Assembly: GCA_028287745.1 (NCBI GenBank)
Contig: JAQBPB010000015.1
Span: forward strand, 33,605-97,604
Reading direction: 5' to 3'
Length of the DNA: 64,000 nucleotides
Source: Chloroflexota bacterium
GTDB lineage: Bacteria > Chloroflexota > Chloroflexia > Chloroheliales > Chloroheliaceae
Each line of letters opens with the position of its first letter. Position 1 is the first letter of the stretch. A program made the position numbers and the translations under genes. Under the pieces are notes generated by a model that worked only from the letters and a program-made list of their open reading frames with translations, did no database searches and was not told the DNA's origin. This document shows positions 17,687 through 28,043 of this stretch, in pieces.

Positions 17687-18866
17687 CTGATGGGTGTAGA
17701 TATGTATTGGGCGCCCTCTCAAAAGCTAACTTGCAACCGGCCGCGCAAAAATAATACAACCTGCCCTCAAACTCGCTTATATAGTGGGCCGTGGCAATAT
17801 CTACCGTCATGCCGCAGACCGGGTCCAGCGCTTCGCCGGTCGGTGCCGGTTTTTTCAAGTATTTTCCCGGCTCGGCCGTGAAAGCTTTAAGACAGCCTTT
17901 ACAGCAGAAATAGTAGGTTGTGCCGCCCTGTTCCAGGTAATGTTTGGCCGCTTCCACCTGCACTTCCATCCCGCAAACCGGGTCCAGCGCCTTCAGCGAA
18001 CCGGCGAAAGTTCCCGGTTCAACTGGTTTGGGTGCCGCCAGGTCAAACACTTTTCGGGGTTTGGCCGGGCTTTGCGGCGCTGCCCCGGCCGGGCTCTTGC
18101 GGCGTCTTTGCACGATTTCGGCCAGGATGCTCAGGGCGATTTCCTCGCCCTGCATAGCATGTATATCCAGGCCTGCCGGGTACTTCAGGCGTTTGATAGC
18201 CGCCTCCGGTAACCCCTGGGCTTTTAGATATTCGATAACCGTCGCCGCCCGTTTCTTGCTGCTGACCAGCCCGATGTAATCGGCCTGGGTAGCAAGGGCC
18301 AGTTCCAGGGCCGCTTCATCATAGTTGCCGTGGCTGGCAACTACAATATAGGTCATTTGCGTCACCCTGGACGGGATTTCCTTGAGGTCGGTTATAACCT
18401 CGTCGGCTTCCGGCAGGCTGGCGCCCCTGGTATCCGGGTCGACCGCTACGACTTGGTAATGCATGGATTTGCCGAGCCGCACCAGGGCCTGGGCCACCGG
18501 CAAGCTGCCGATGACCATCAGCCGGGGCGTGGGAAGTTGCGGCTCGATGTAAATCTCAAGCGTACCGCCGCTGAAGCAGGTCATTAAGAGGTCAATTATA
18601 CCAGCCTGGCGCTGGTTTTCACCCGGGTTGGTACTCAGGCGAATAAAACGCGGGTCACCGTCTTCCAGGGCTTTCAAAGCTTCCCGGATGACTGTAGGCT
18701 GCGCACAACTTCCCCCAATCCAGCCGTATAGAACTCCTTCAGCGGTTACGATAGCTTTGTCACCCGGTTTTGCCGAGGTAGGCTTTTCCGCCCGCACTAC
18801 GGTTGCGGTTGCAAAAGGCACTCCCCGGCTCAACAGTTCATGGGCCTTTGAAAAAAAATCGCTCAT
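17676..18866 (-). CDS. XdhC/CoxF-type maturation protein fused to two YHS domains
   Basis: About 396 residues from ATG 18866. The N-terminal half is XdhC/CoxI-like (GGSCAQPTVIREAL, KSMHYQVVAVDPD, then a Rossmann-type part with YIVVASHGNYDEAAL, YIGLVSSKKRA and GLDIHA). Such proteins insert or sulfurate the molybdenum cofactor of xanthine dehydrogenase and CO dehydrogenase. Unusually, the C-terminal 100 residues are two YHS domains, each with DPVCGM near the start and YYFC...C near the end; YHS domains are common in heavy-metal proteins such as copper transporters. Because form I CO dehydrogenase carries a Mo-S-Cu centre, a copper role is attractive but inferred. The start lies four bases after the coxL stop. 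Confidence 0.88.
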   Translation of the reverse strand: MSDFFSKAHELLSRGVPFATATVVRAEKPTSAKPGDKAIVTAEGVLYGWIGGSCAQPTVIREALKALEDGDPRFIRLSTNPGENQRQAGIIDLLMTCFSGGTLEIYIEPQLPTPRLMVIGSLPVAQALVRLGKSMHYQVVAVDPDTRGASLPEADEVITDLKEIPSRVTQMTYIVVASHGNYDEAALELALATQADYIGLVSSKKRAATVIEYLKAQGLPEAAIKRLKYPAGLDIHAMQGEEIALSILAEIVQRRRKSPAGAAPQSPAKPRKVFDLAAPKPVEPGTFAGSLKALDPVCGMEVQVEAAKHYLEQGGTTYYFCCKGCLKAFTAEPGKYLKKPAPTGEALDPVCGMTVDIATAHYISEFEGRLYYFCAAGCKLAFERAPNTYLHPSDAR

Positions 18867-18870
18867 TAGT

Positions 18871-21240
18871 CTACTCGTCAATACCGTTTTCTCTTAAAAT
18901 CTTCCAGACTTTTTGAGGTGTAATCGGAATCTCCAGGTGGCGCACTCCCAGGTGCCACAGGGCATCCACGACCGCGTTGGCAATCGCCGGAGGTGCCCCG
19001 ACCGTCGGAGACTCGCCAACCCCTTTCGCGCCAATCGGGTGGTGCGGCGAGGGCGTTACGGTCTTGCCGACTTCCCACTTGGGTGTTTCCATCGAGGTTG
19101 GCAGCAAATAATCCATAAAGGTGCCCGACAGGTTCTGGCCGTTTTCGTCATAGACGATTTCCTCGAACAGGGCCGGGGCCAGTCCCATGGTCAAGCCGCC
19201 GTGAATCTGGCCTTCCACGATCAGTGGGTTGATAATGTTGCCGCAGTCGTCCACCGCTACAAAGCGCCGGACCTTAATTTCGCCGGTGCCTTTGTCAATA
19301 TCCACCACGCAGATATAGCTGCCAAAGGGGAAAGTCAGGTTCGGCGGGTCGTAGTAATTGACCGCTTCCATCCCGGCCTCCATGCCCTGGGGGTGATTGG
19401 TATAAGCCGCGAAAGCAATTTCCTGGATAGTCTTGGACCGGTTGGGACTGCCCTTGACCACGAATTTGTTGACATCCCATTCCAGGTCTTCCTCGTTGGC
19501 TTCCAGCAGGTAGGCGGCAATCTTCTTGGCTTTCTCGCGGATTTTGCGGGCGGCCATCGCGGCAGCCGCCCCGGCGGTCGGTGTTGACCGGCTGGCGTAA
19601 GTCCCCAGACCGTAAGGCGCTGTGTCGGTATCGCCGTGCTCAACCTTGATGGAGCTGGCCGGTAAGCCAAGTTCCTCGGCGACTATCTGGGCGAAAGTCG
19701 TTTCGTGGCCCTGCCCCTGGGTCTGGACCCCGATACGGACCAGGGCGCTGCCGGTCGGGTGGACCCGGATTTCGCAACTGTCGAACATCTTAATGCCTAA
19801 AATGTCGAAGTCTTTGGAAGGCCCGGCCCCGACCACCTCGGTAAAGCTGGAAATCCCAATGCCCATCAACTCGCCGCGCGCGCGTTTCTCGGCCTGCTCC
19901 TTGCGCAGGTCCTCGTACCCGATCATCTCCATCGCCAGCAGCAGCGCCCGGTGATAATCACCGCTGTCATATTCCCAGCCGGTCGGAGAATGATAGGGGA
20001 ATTGCTCTTTCCTGATGAAGTTCTTCAGCCGGAAAGCGGCCGGGTCTTCGCCCAGGTCGTGGGCCATGATGTCGGTCATGCGCTCGATCATGTGGACCGC
20101 TTCGGTTACCCGGAACGAGCAGCGGTACGCCACGCCACCCGGCGGTTTAGTGGTGTAGGCCGCGTCTACTTCGAAGTGAGCCGCTTCCATATTGTAGGAA
20201 CCGGTCCCGATGCTGTATAGCCCAGCCGGGAATTTCGAAGGATTGGCGGCGGCATCGGCCGCGCCATCATCGGCCAGGGTCTTGACCCGCAAGCCGGTAA
20301 TGTTGCCGTTTTCGTCCGCTGACATCTGGGCGTCAATGTGGTAATCGCGGGCAAAGCTGTCCGCCTGCAAATTCTCGCTGCGGTCCTCAATCCACTTGAC
20401 CGGTTTGCCCGTTACCAGGCTGGCGACAATTGTACAGACATAGCCGGGATAGACCGGCACTTTGCCGCCGAAGCCCCCGCCGATGTCCGGAGAAATTACC
20501 CTGATCTTATTCTCCGGGATACCGCTGACCAATGAAATAACCGTCCGGTGGGCGTGAGGCGCCTGGGAAGTCATATAAATGGTCATGTGTTCGTTAATTT
20601 TGTCCCAGCTTGCGACCATACCGCAGGTTTCAATGGATGACACGTGAATGCGCGGTATATACATTTTCTGCTGGATGGTTTTGGAAGAGCGGGCGAAAAC
20701 CTCGTCGGTAGCGTCCTTGTTTCCAGCTTCCCAGTGCCAGACGTGGTTGGTCTTTTTCTCTTTGTCGTCCCGGACAATCACTTTATCCTTGAGGGCTTCA
20801 AAGGGGTCCATTACTGGCGGCAACGGCTCGTAATCCACTTTGACCAGTTCAATCGCGTCGGCGGCAATGTAGCGTGTGGTCGCTACGATGGCGCAGACTT
20901 CCTGGGCGTAGTAAACCACTTTCTCAATCGGTAGGACCATCTGGGTATCCGACATAAGGGTCGGCATCCAATGGAGATTTCCGGCCGCTTGCAGGTCTTT
21001 GCCGGTAATGACCGCCAGCACGCCGGGCAGGGCCAGCGCCTCACTGGCATCAATATTTAGAATTTTAGCGTGGGCATGGGGGCTCCGGACGATATCCAGG
21101 TAAAGCATGCCGGGCAGCTTGATGTCGTCCACGAATTTCCCGGCTCCCTGGATAAAGCGAGGGTCCTCCTTGCGCTTCATCCGGTGGCCCATACCGCATA
21201 CATCGGGTGGGGTTGTTATTCTTACTTCGGTGTCACTCAT
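18871..21240 (-). CDS. coxL: Form I aerobic carbon monoxide dehydrogenase, large subunit
   Basis: The molybdenum-copper subunit of aerobic CO dehydrogenase, which oxidises CO to CO2 and feeds electrons to the respiratory chain. The diagnostic form I active-site motif AYRCSFR is present at 20110-20130 (Cys about residue 374, ligand of copper); form II enzymes have AYRGAGR instead. Other family motifs include [24 protein letters not shown] and [12 protein letters not shown] with the active-site Glu. I chose ATG 21240 because it overlaps the coxS stop codon as ATGA and gives 789 residues, close to the usual length; the frame itself is open to 21351. Order M-S-L matches known cox operons. Confidence 0.96.
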   Translation of the reverse strand: MSDTEVRITTPPDVCGMGHRMKRKEDPRFIQGAGKFVDDIKLPGMLYLDIVRSPHAHAKILNIDASEALALPGVLAVITGKDLQAAGNLHWMPTLMSDTQMVLPIEKVVYYAQEVCAIVATTRYIAADAIELVKVDYEPLPPVMDPFEALKDKVIVRDDKEKKTNHVWHWEAGNKDATDEVFARSSKTIQQKMYIPRIHVSSIETCGMVASWDKINEHMTIYMTSQAPHAHRTVISLVSGIPENKIRVISPDIGGGFGGKVPVYPGYVCTIVASLVTGKPVKWIEDRSENLQADSFARDYHIDAQMSADENGNITGLRVKTLADDGAADAAANPSKFPAGLYSIGTGSYNMEAAHFEVDAAYTTKPPGGVAYRCSFRVTEAVHMIERMTDIMAHDLGEDPAAFRLKNFIRKEQFPYHSPTGWEYDSGDYHRALLLAMEMIGYEDLRKEQAEKRARGELMGIGISSFTEVVGAGPSKDFDILGIKMFDSCEIRVHPTGSALVRIGVQTQGQGHETTFAQIVAEELGLPASSIKVEHGDTDTAPYGLGTYASRSTPTAGAAAAMAARKIREKAKKIAAYLLEANEEDLEWDVNKFVVKGSPNRSKTIQEIAFAAYTNHPQGMEAGMEAVNYYDPPNLTFPFGSYICVVDIDKGTGEIKVRRFVAVDDCGNIINPLIVEGQIHGGLTMGLAPALFEEIVYDENGQNLSGTFMDYLLPTSMETPKWEVGKTVTPSPHHPIGAKGVGESPTVGAPPAIANAVVDALWHLGVRHLEIPITPQKVWKILRENGIDE

Positions 21241-21752
21241 GCCACGACCTCCTGTTCCTGGACCTGGGTAGGTTGGTTGGCTTTCTCGTGCATTTTTTCG
21301 GCGGCATACTGGATTGCTTCGACGATTTTTACATAGCCGGTGCAGCGGCACAGGTTGCCAGAGATAGCCCAGCGGATTTCAGCCTCGGTGGGCTGGTCGT
21401 TTTCCTGTAAAAAGGCTTTGGAACACATAATCATACCGGGAGTGCAAAAACCGCACTGCAAGCCGTGTTTTTCCCAGAAACCTTCCTGGAGCGGGTGAAG
21501 GCCGTCTTTGGCGACATCTTCAATCGTTTCAATCGAGCGGCCTTCGGCCTGGACCGCGAAGATAGTACAGCTTTTAACAGCTTTGCCATCCATAATTATC
21601 GTGCAAGCGCCGCAACTGGTGGTATCGCATCCGATGTGAGTGCCCGTAAGGCTCAAATCTTCCCGGATGAAGTGAACCAGGAGCAGGCGTGGTTCGACTT
21701 CCCGGGTAACGGCCTGGCCGTTGACTGTAAGGTTAACTGTTCTAGTGCCCAT
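21237..21752 (-). CDS. coxS: Carbon monoxide dehydrogenase small subunit (2Fe-2S)
   Basis: The iron-sulfur subunit that passes electrons from the molybdenum site to the FAD of CoxM. The 171-residue protein from ATG 21752 has the plant-type [2Fe-2S] motif [11 protein letters not shown]...C in the N-terminal half and the second cluster motif [11 protein letters not shown]...CRCTGY in the C-terminal half. The frame is open to 21902 but that would overlap coxM; ATG 21752 is preceded by GGGAGGT at a good distance. The stop codon overlaps the coxL start. Confidence 0.96.
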   Translation of the reverse strand: MGTRTVNLTVNGQAVTREVEPRLLLVHFIREDLSLTGTHIGCDTTSCGACTIIMDGKAVKSCTIFAVQAEGRSIETIEDVAKDGLHPLQEGFWEKHGLQCGFCTPGMIMCSKAFLQENDQPTEAEIRWAISGNLCRCTGYVKIVEAIQYAAEKMHEKANQPTQVQEQEVVA

Positions 21753-21789
21753 TATAAACCTCCCTTGGCTGGTTGCTATCGCTCTTTGA

Positions 21790-22662
21790 CTAAAGGACTC
21801 CATTGGCCCGTTCGATGGCTTTGCGGATGGCTCGCTTGGTAACGACCCGCACAAGGTCGCGCTTGTATTCTTCCGAGCCGCGCAAATCGGCCCACGGCTC
21901 ACATTCGGCGGCGGCTACCCGCCCGGCCTTATCAAAAAGTGCTTCTTCCGGGGTTTGCCCGACCAGGAGCGCTTCAGCGGCCCTGGCCCGCATCGGCGTT
22001 GACGAAACATTGGTCAGGCCAATCCGGATAGACTTAAACAGCCCGTCTTCCATGGTAAGCTGAACCGCTACCCCGACTACGGCATAATCGCCGACTTTAC
22101 GTTCAATCTTCAGGTAAGCTCCGCCGCTGCCGCCCGGTGGAGAGGGAATCAGAATCTCCTTCAAAATCTCATCCCTTTCCAGGCTGGTTTCGAATATTCC
22201 AATGAAGAAATCGTCGACCGGGATGATTCTTTCACCGCCCGGTCCTTCTGCGACTATCCGGGCGTTGTAGGCCAGGATGGTCGCCGGGTGGTCGTTTGCG
22301 GGGTCGGCGTGAGCCAGGTTCCCACCGATGGTAGCCATATTTCTTACCAGCGGGTCGGCAATAACGCGGGCCGTATCGGCCAGCATGGGGTATCTTTGTT
22401 GCACAATGGTGGATTTTTCAATAGCGGACTCGCGGGTGAGCGCCCCGATTTCCAGGTAGTCGTCTGTTTCTCGGACGTATTCTAACCCCTGAATGCGGTT
22501 AATATCTACCAGGATTTCCGGTTGGGCTAACCGGAAACGCATAGCGGGAATTAGGCTTTGTCCTCCGGCCAGAATTTTAGCCTCAGAGCCGTATTGCCCT
22601 AATAAACCAATCGCTTCGCTGACCGAAGTAGGCGCAAAATACTCAAACTTGCCAGGTATCAT
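21790..22662 (-). CDS. coxM: Carbon monoxide dehydrogenase medium subunit (FAD)
   Basis: The flavoprotein subunit of CO dehydrogenase, 290 residues and close to the family length. It shows the two FAD pyrophosphate-binding motifs AGGQSLIP (about residues 37-44) and [16 protein letters not shown], with the C-terminal CO-dehydrogenase flavoprotein domain after them. It is the first gene of the operon coxM-coxS-coxL; 37 bases separate it from coxS. Its promoter should lie in the AT-rich 22663-22994 gap shared with the divergent ABC transporter genes. Confidence 0.95.
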   Translation of the reverse strand: MIPGKFEYFAPTSVSEAIGLLGQYGSEAKILAGGQSLIPAMRFRLAQPEILVDINRIQGLEYVRETDDYLEIGALTRESAIEKSTIVQQRYPMLADTARVIADPLVRNMATIGGNLAHADPANDHPATILAYNARIVAEGPGGERIIPVDDFFIGIFETSLERDEILKEILIPSPPGGSGGAYLKIERKVGDYAVVGVAVQLTMEDGLFKSIRIGLTNVSSTPMRARAAEALLVGQTPEEALFDKAGRVAAAECEPWADLRGSEEYKRDLVRVVTKRAIRKAIERANGVL

Positions 22663-22994
22663 AAAAGCTCCTTTGCCTTTCTAAAAACACTGAGTCCTGG
22701 TTGTATTAAATTATCAAACCCATGATAAAGTGAAAAATTACACAAATGAATATAATAATTTTTGCGTGTTATCTTTATCATACCATACATATAGAAGGTA
22801 GCAAGACCCTTTAAATTGGCAATTACTTTTTAGGAAAAGCAATTTTATTTTCAATAATAATCAATGAGTGGCACACTTTATGTTAGTACCGTTTTAACTA
22901 CTGTATTAGACTGGCTATCGGCTGGTGGGTGCTATTGTTCCCGCTAATAGTCCTCTGGAAAGAAAAAGAAATAAAAGAAATAATTGGCAGCACC
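22663..22994. other. Divergent AT-rich promoter region
   Basis: The gap lies between the divergent coxM and ABC transporter genes and is much richer in A and T than either. It should carry promoters in both directions. I do not see a clear operator palindrome or riboswitch. Confidence 0.5.
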
Positions 22995-24110
22995 ATGCAA
23001 ATCATCACCTCTGACAAACAAAACCTGGCCGAAGCGACTTCGCAGGAAATAGCCCCAGCCCTGGAACCGGTTATTACAGTCCAAAAAGTATGCAAACAGT
23101 TTGATAAATCCGTCCCGACCATTCAAGAAATAAGTTTCGAAGTCCAGCCGGGCGAGATTTTCTGCCTTCTGGGGCCAAGTGGAAGTGGGAAAAGTACCGT
23201 TATGCGGATGCTTACCGGGGTTTACCAGCCCAACCAGGGTTATATCCGGGTGCTGGGCATCGAGCCGCATAATTTCACCCGGAAAACCCGGGCCAGGATT
23301 GGCTATATGCCCCAGAACTTTGTCCTCTTCCCGGAACTTTCGACAATTGACAACATCAATTTCGTGGCGTCGGCATACGGGATGAGCTGGTTTGGGCGGG
23401 CGGCTAAAGTCCGTGAAGCCCTGGAATTTGTTAATCTCTGGGACGCCCGCGACCGCCTGGCATCCCAGCTTTCCGGTGGGATGCGCCGTCGCCTTGACCT
23501 GGCCGGGGTACTGGTTCACCGGCCGGAATTGATCTTTGTCGATGAGCCGACCGCCGGGATTGACCCAGTCTTACGGGCCAAGTTCTGGGACCACTTCAAG
23601 GCCTTACGGGCAGAGGGCCGCACCCTGTTTGTTACCACCCAGTATGTGACCGAAGCCGACCACTGCGATAAGGTTGCTATCCTTAGCCGGGGCCACTTGC
23701 TGGCCCTGGGCTCCCCTGAAGCCGTCCGCCGCCAGGCCATGGGCGGTGCGATTATTAATCTTAAGCTGGATGAAGTCACCGCTCAGGCCCTGCGCCTTTT
23801 GCGCTCCATACCGGGAATGAAGGATATTTTGACGGTATCACCGGAACAATTGCGCCTGATTGTCGAAGACAGCGGCCAGGCTCTGAAAGCGATTGTTAAT
23901 GTATTCCAGCAAAACAACCTGGATATTCAAAATATCGAGCCTTACCGGCCTGACTTTGAAGAAGTCTTCGTGACTTTACTGGAAAAAGATACCGGCAAGC
24001 TGGGCCTGGCTACTTCCGAACTGGCTCCCCCGGCAACCGGTTTATTGCCGACTGAGAACAAACGGCCCCCGGCCCAGAAACAAAAGTCCGGCCAAACCTG
24101 GACGGAGTAG
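22995..24110 (+). CDS. ABC transporter ATP-binding protein (ABC-2 exporter type)
   Basis: About 371 residues from ATG 22995. Walker A is GPSGSGKST, the Q-loop region is YMPQNFVLFPELS, the signature is LSGGMRRRLDLAG and Walker B is LIFVDEPTAGID, followed by a switch region with TQYVTEADHCD. The C-terminal part is the regulatory extension of the CcmA/DrrA subfamily that ends in FEEVFVTLL, plus a Pro-rich tail. The open frame reaches back to GTG 22929 but those extra residues are Ile/Lys-rich and unlike the family. The permease gene follows nine bases later. Substrate unknown. Confidence 0.92.
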   Translation: MQIITSDKQNLAEATSQEIAPALEPVITVQKVCKQFDKSVPTIQEISFEVQPGEIFCLLGPSGSGKSTVMRMLTGVYQPNQGYIRVLGIEPHNFTRKTRARIGYMPQNFVLFPELSTIDNINFVASAYGMSWFGRAAKVREALEFVNLWDARDRLASQLSGGMRRRLDLAGVLVHRPELIFVDEPTAGIDPVLRAKFWDHFKALRAEGRTLFVTTQYVTEADHCDKVAILSRGHLLALGSPEAVRRQAMGGAIINLKLDEVTAQALRLLRSIPGMKDILTVSPEQLRLIVEDSGQALKAIVNVFQQNNLDIQNIEPYRPDFEEVFVTLLEKDTGKLGLATSELAPPATGLLPTENKRPPAQKQKSGQTWTE

Positions 24111-24119
24111 GAGGTTGCA

Positions 24120-25748
24120 GTGGAACAATCTTCCCGCCAGAGCAACCCGGTATTCAGAGGCATAGGGCGCGTGGTTCGCACCATTCTAGACCGGCCCTAC
24201 CCGGTCACCCACGTTTCTTTCGTCCGCAAAGAACTTTTCGGGGCCATTCGCCAGCCGCGCCTGGTCTTAAGTATGGTGGTCGGACCGTTTCTAATCCTGG
24301 CCCTGTTTGGCCTGGGTTACTTTGGACCGGGCCGCTATTCGACTATATTGGTGGTGCCGGACCTGCCTGGTATAAGCACCAATACCAGGGATTACGGGGA
24401 TATAGTCAAGCAAACATTCCAACTGACTGCGGTAAGTAAGGATGTGGATCAGGCCCGCCAATCCCTGGTAAATGGCGACGCGGCGGTGGTCATCGTAGTC
24501 CCTGACAATGCCCTGGACGAAATCTATAACGGGCAGCATGCCCTCTTTCCGGTCTATTACCGGACCCTCAGCCCGGTGGACGCCAGTTATATCGAATACA
24601 GCACCTATATCTACGCCACCGAATTTGATAAGGTCATTTTGCGCCAGGCCCTGGCCGCCAGTACTCCCCAACGCACTCAGCTTCAAGAGTCTTCCCGGCA
24701 AATCGACCGCAGCACCGACGACCTGGGCCAGGCCATGCAAAATGGCAATATGTTGGAAGCCCGCGTCCAGGTAAAAGCCATGATGGCGGTAAACCAGGTA
24801 ACGCGCCGGGGCCTGGATAGTTTGATAATACCGGGTAGGGGCGATGCCACAACCACCCAGCAGAAGCTTTTGGCCGGGCGCCTTTTTAACGCGTTGGCCG
24901 CCAGCGGCTTAAGCCAGATGGAGGCCGACCTGGACAATATTGACCGGCAGCTTGCCGCCCTTGACGATGGCTTTAACCGGGGTGACTTGAACTCTCCGGC
25001 GCAACAGGCCCACCTTGCCAGCTTGCGCCAGTCGAATACTTCCCTGGGCAGCCGTTCCGCCAAGCTGGCCTCTATCCCACCGGCGGTACTGGTGGAACCG
25101 GTGCTTTCGGATGCCAACAACGAGATTAAGACCGAGGTAAATTATATTAACTTCTACGGCCCCGCTGTGGTAATCCTCTTATTGCAGCATATCGCGGTAA
25201 CCCTGGCCGCCCTCTCAAATGTGCGGGATAGACAACTGGGCGCGCTTGAAATCTTCCGGGTATCGCCAATCAGCCCTGGCCAGGTGTTGACCGGGAAATT
25301 TATCAGTTTTGCCCTGCTTTTATTGGCCCTGGGGATACTGTTAATTGCCCTGGTAACTTTGCTGCTGGGAGTGCCGTTTGTAGCCATCGGGACCCGCTGG
25401 CTTCCGGCCCTGGGAATGCTGCTGGTTACGATTTATGCTTCCATCGGGTTAGGGTTCGTAGTAGCCGGTTTATCCAAAACTGAAAGCCAGGCCGTCCAGT
25501 TCAGCATGCTTTTGCTGCTCGGCAGCATTTTCTTTACCGGGTTTATTTTGCCGCTCAACCAGTTCGCCAACTATATTCGCTACGTCAGCTTTGCCCTGCC
25601 GATTACCTACGGGGCCAGCGGTTTGCAAAATACCATGCTGGATACCCAGCCCTTGAGTTGGAGCTACTTGCTTATCCCGTTTGCCCTGGGTACGCTTTTC
25701 ATCTTCATCGGCCAATGGCTTTACCGCCGCCAGTTTAACCTGAGCTAA
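24120..25748 (+). CDS. ABC-2 type permease
   Basis: A 542-residue membrane protein. One transmembrane helix near residues 42-62 is followed by a large extracytoplasmic domain (about 65-330) with helical coiled-coil-like character, and then five or six helices in the C-terminal third (from VVILLLQHIAVTLAAL onwards). This is the YhgE/ABC2_membrane_3 architecture, a half-exporter working with the ATPase encoded just upstream. The GTG start is well supported by AGGAGG about five bases upstream. It ends one base before the opposing kinase gene. Confidence 0.9.
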   Translation: MEQSSRQSNPVFRGIGRVVRTILDRPYPVTHVSFVRKELFGAIRQPRLVLSMVVGPFLILALFGLGYFGPGRYSTILVVPDLPGISTNTRDYGDIVKQTFQLTAVSKDVDQARQSLVNGDAAVVIVVPDNALDEIYNGQHALFPVYYRTLSPVDASYIEYSTYIYATEFDKVILRQALAASTPQRTQLQESSRQIDRSTDDLGQAMQNGNMLEARVQVKAMMAVNQVTRRGLDSLIIPGRGDATTTQQKLLAGRLFNALAASGLSQMEADLDNIDRQLAALDDGFNRGDLNSPAQQAHLASLRQSNTSLGSRSAKLASIPPAVLVEPVLSDANNEIKTEVNYINFYGPAVVILLLQHIAVTLAALSNVRDRQLGALEIFRVSPISPGQVLTGKFISFALLLLALGILLIALVTLLLGVPFVAIGTRWLPALGMLLVTIYASIGLGFVVAGLSKTESQAVQFSMLLLLGSIFFTGFILPLNQFANYIRYVSFALPITYGASGLQNTMLDTQPLSWSYLLIPFALGTLFIFIGQWLYRRQFNLS

Positions 25749-25749
25749 G

Positions 25750-27696
25750 TTACAGGCCCAAAGTTTTCCTAAACTTCTTGGAAACCGGCCTGGGCCGTCT
25801 GGTGGGCCGAACCATCCGGTTGAGTGCCGCCAGCAACCGGACCTGGTCAATCGGCTTATCAATCCATTCAATCAGGGCTGGCGGTGACTCGTTGAAGCTC
25901 TGGCGGGTTTCGTTACTATTGACCGAAATGACGATTACCGGTAAACGCCGGGCGCCCGGTTTTTCGCGCAATTCATTCAAGAGCATCAGGCCGCTATTAC
26001 CCGGCAATATTAAATCCAGGGTCAGGGCTGCATAGGGGTTTTTCGCCAGCAGTTCCCTGGCCTGTGCGGTGTTATAAGCAATATCGCAACTAAACCCGGC
26101 TTCTTTTAGCATTACTTTAAGCAGGGTAGCCACATCCAGGTCATCTTCACAAATCAGAATGCGGGGTTGGCCGGACACCACGGGGTTATCCAGTAAAGCG
26201 TTCCGGTCTTCCAGGACCGGCAGTTCAAAATAAAAAGTGGTCTTTACCCCGGGGATGGTTTCGAAGCCGATCAGCCCTTGATGTTTCTCAATAATAGCCC
26301 GTGAAATAGATAGCCCCAGGCCGGTCCCGCCTTTCTGGCGTGTGGCCGAAGTATCTTCCTGGGCGAATTTCTGGAAGATAATTTTGCGGAATTCATGGGT
26401 AATGCCCGGCCCGTGATCGGTTATGCTTACCCGGACCGTCCCGCCATTATGCACGACCGAGATAAGCACTTTGTCGCCAGGTGGTGAGAATTTGGCCGCG
26501 TTAGCCAGCAAATTCGTCAGGACTTGCAACAGGCGATCGCTATCGCCTATGATCTTAACTTCTGGAATGGCCTGTTCCAGGTGGAACTTTACATCAAACT
26601 GGGTTCCATAGGCCAGGTTGTCTTCCAGGGCTTGCTCAATGACCGGCCCTAATTCCAGGGGGTTCATATCAAAAACCATCTTACCCGACTCAATTTTCTC
26701 AATGTCTAAAATATCGTTGATGAGCCGGACCAGCCGTTCACTGTTTTTGTAGGCAATCTCAACCATGGCGTTAGCCTGGGCCGGGAGTTCCCCGGCTACC
26801 CCGCCCAGTACCAGCCCCAACGAACCACGTATAGAGGTCAGCGGCGTCCTTAGTTCGTGGCTGACCGTCGAAACAAAGTCATTTTTAAGCCGTTCAACTT
26901 CTTTGCGCTGGGTAATATCCTGGGTCATCACCATCCCGGCAAAGATTTCTCCCTGTTCGTTTTTAACCGGGACGGCTTTTACCCAGAAAGTTTTATCGCC
27001 TACCCGGTCTTCAAAACTTTCTTCTCGTCCTTCCAGGGCGGCCCGGTAATAAGGCTCCAACTTTTTCACCCGGTCCGGCGACATTACCTCCCAGAAAGTC
27101 CTACCTTCCATTAATTTTGGAAAATAATTGTAGGTTTCCAGCAGGGCGCCTTCCACCTTGATGTAGCGCATTTCGGTATCGTACAAAAATACCGCTGAGT
27201 CGGGCAGGTTACTGGCAAGGGTGCGGTACAACTCTTCGCTTTTCAATAACACCTCGCGGGCCTGCTTGCTTTCGGTTATATCATAGAAGGCGCTAAGCAC
27301 AAATCTTTGGTCGTTTATTTCAACAACCTGGGAGGAGGCTATAACAAAACGGGGTTCGGCATCCTTGTTATAAATTATTGTCTCGAATTTCTGGATATTA
27401 TTTAGTTCGGGTAATAAACTGCTAAGTTGCAGGCGCAGCAGGGGGTTTATTGGGACACCCCGGCTATCAATTTTTTCTAATAATTCTTCCTGGCTAAACC
27501 CGGTAAACTGCCTGAACATATCGTTAATAGCCAGGTAATTGCCGGCTTCCAGGCTGGTCAGGACCATCGGGATAGGGGCGGCCTGTATCAGTTTGGAGAA
27601 GTAGTTATTTGACTCAAGTTCGGCCACCCGCTCGCGCAACCGGGAAATTTCGGCCAATAATTCTTCCTGAGTTGGTTTGCCCGCTTTGTCTGGCAT
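25750..27696 (-). CDS. PAS-PAS hybrid sensor histidine kinase with C-terminal receiver
   Basis: A soluble 648-residue kinase. It has a short coiled coil (about 8-32), two PAS domains (about 33-150 and 152-268), and a HisKA domain with His280 in SHELRTPL. An HATPase domain follows with LTNLLANAAKFS, DHGPGI and GGTGLGLSISRA. The C-terminal receiver (about 515-630) has ICEDD, the phospho-acceptor in TLDLILPG and the late Lys in IDKPI. PAS domains usually sense ligands, redox or light, but no cofactor-binding residue is evident. No partner regulator is adjacent. Confidence 0.94.
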   Translation of the reverse strand: MPDKAGKPTQEELLAEISRLRERVAELESNNYFSKLIQAAPIPMVLTSLEAGNYLAINDMFRQFTGFSQEELLEKIDSRGVPINPLLRLQLSSLLPELNNIQKFETIIYNKDAEPRFVIASSQVVEINDQRFVLSAFYDITESKQAREVLLKSEELYRTLASNLPDSAVFLYDTEMRYIKVEGALLETYNYFPKLMEGRTFWEVMSPDRVKKLEPYYRAALEGREESFEDRVGDKTFWVKAVPVKNEQGEIFAGMVMTQDITQRKEVERLKNDFVSTVSHELRTPLTSIRGSLGLVLGGVAGELPAQANAMVEIAYKNSERLVRLINDILDIEKIESGKMVFDMNPLELGPVIEQALEDNLAYGTQFDVKFHLEQAIPEVKIIGDSDRLLQVLTNLLANAAKFSPPGDKVLISVVHNGGTVRVSITDHGPGITHEFRKIIFQKFAQEDTSATRQKGGTGLGLSISRAIIEKHQGLIGFETIPGVKTTFYFELPVLEDRNALLDNPVVSGQPRILICEDDLDVATLLKVMLKEAGFSCDIAYNTAQARELLAKNPYAALTLDLILPGNSGLMLLNELREKPGARRLPVIVISVNSNETRQSFNESPPALIEWIDKPIDQVRLLAALNRMVRPTRRPRPVSKKFRKTLGL

Positions 27697-28043
27697 ATAA
27701 ATTTTGCAAATCCTTTTCCGCCTGTCGTCAGGGTATGGCTATTGCTCTATATTAAGTGAATTTGCCCTGAAACAGTAATATCCTGGGTCATATCGCTGGT
27801 CTTTAGTTTCCGGGTCAGTTCTAGAAGTATATAATAACCGACCCATATATACCCGTAAAGTTGCGATTTAAGCTTTTGTAATCAAACATTTAGTAATTAG
27901 AAACCTTTTTCTATTATAGATTTCCAACATAACAATAAGTATTACCACAGCCTTAAACGGCTAAAATACAGTAAATACTTTTATTAAATTGGCCGGGAAT
28001 TTTCAAAACCAGGTAAGTAGAACTAATTAGAAAGTGTAATTTT
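27697..28043. other. Intergenic region between divergent kinase and ATPase genes
   Basis: This AT-rich gap must carry the promoters of two divergent genes. I see no strong hairpin or palindrome and no small gene. Confidence 0.5.

Noticed and set aside
19335..20535. Several frames opposite and within coxL
   Set aside because: They are shadows of the strongly supported coxL reading frame.
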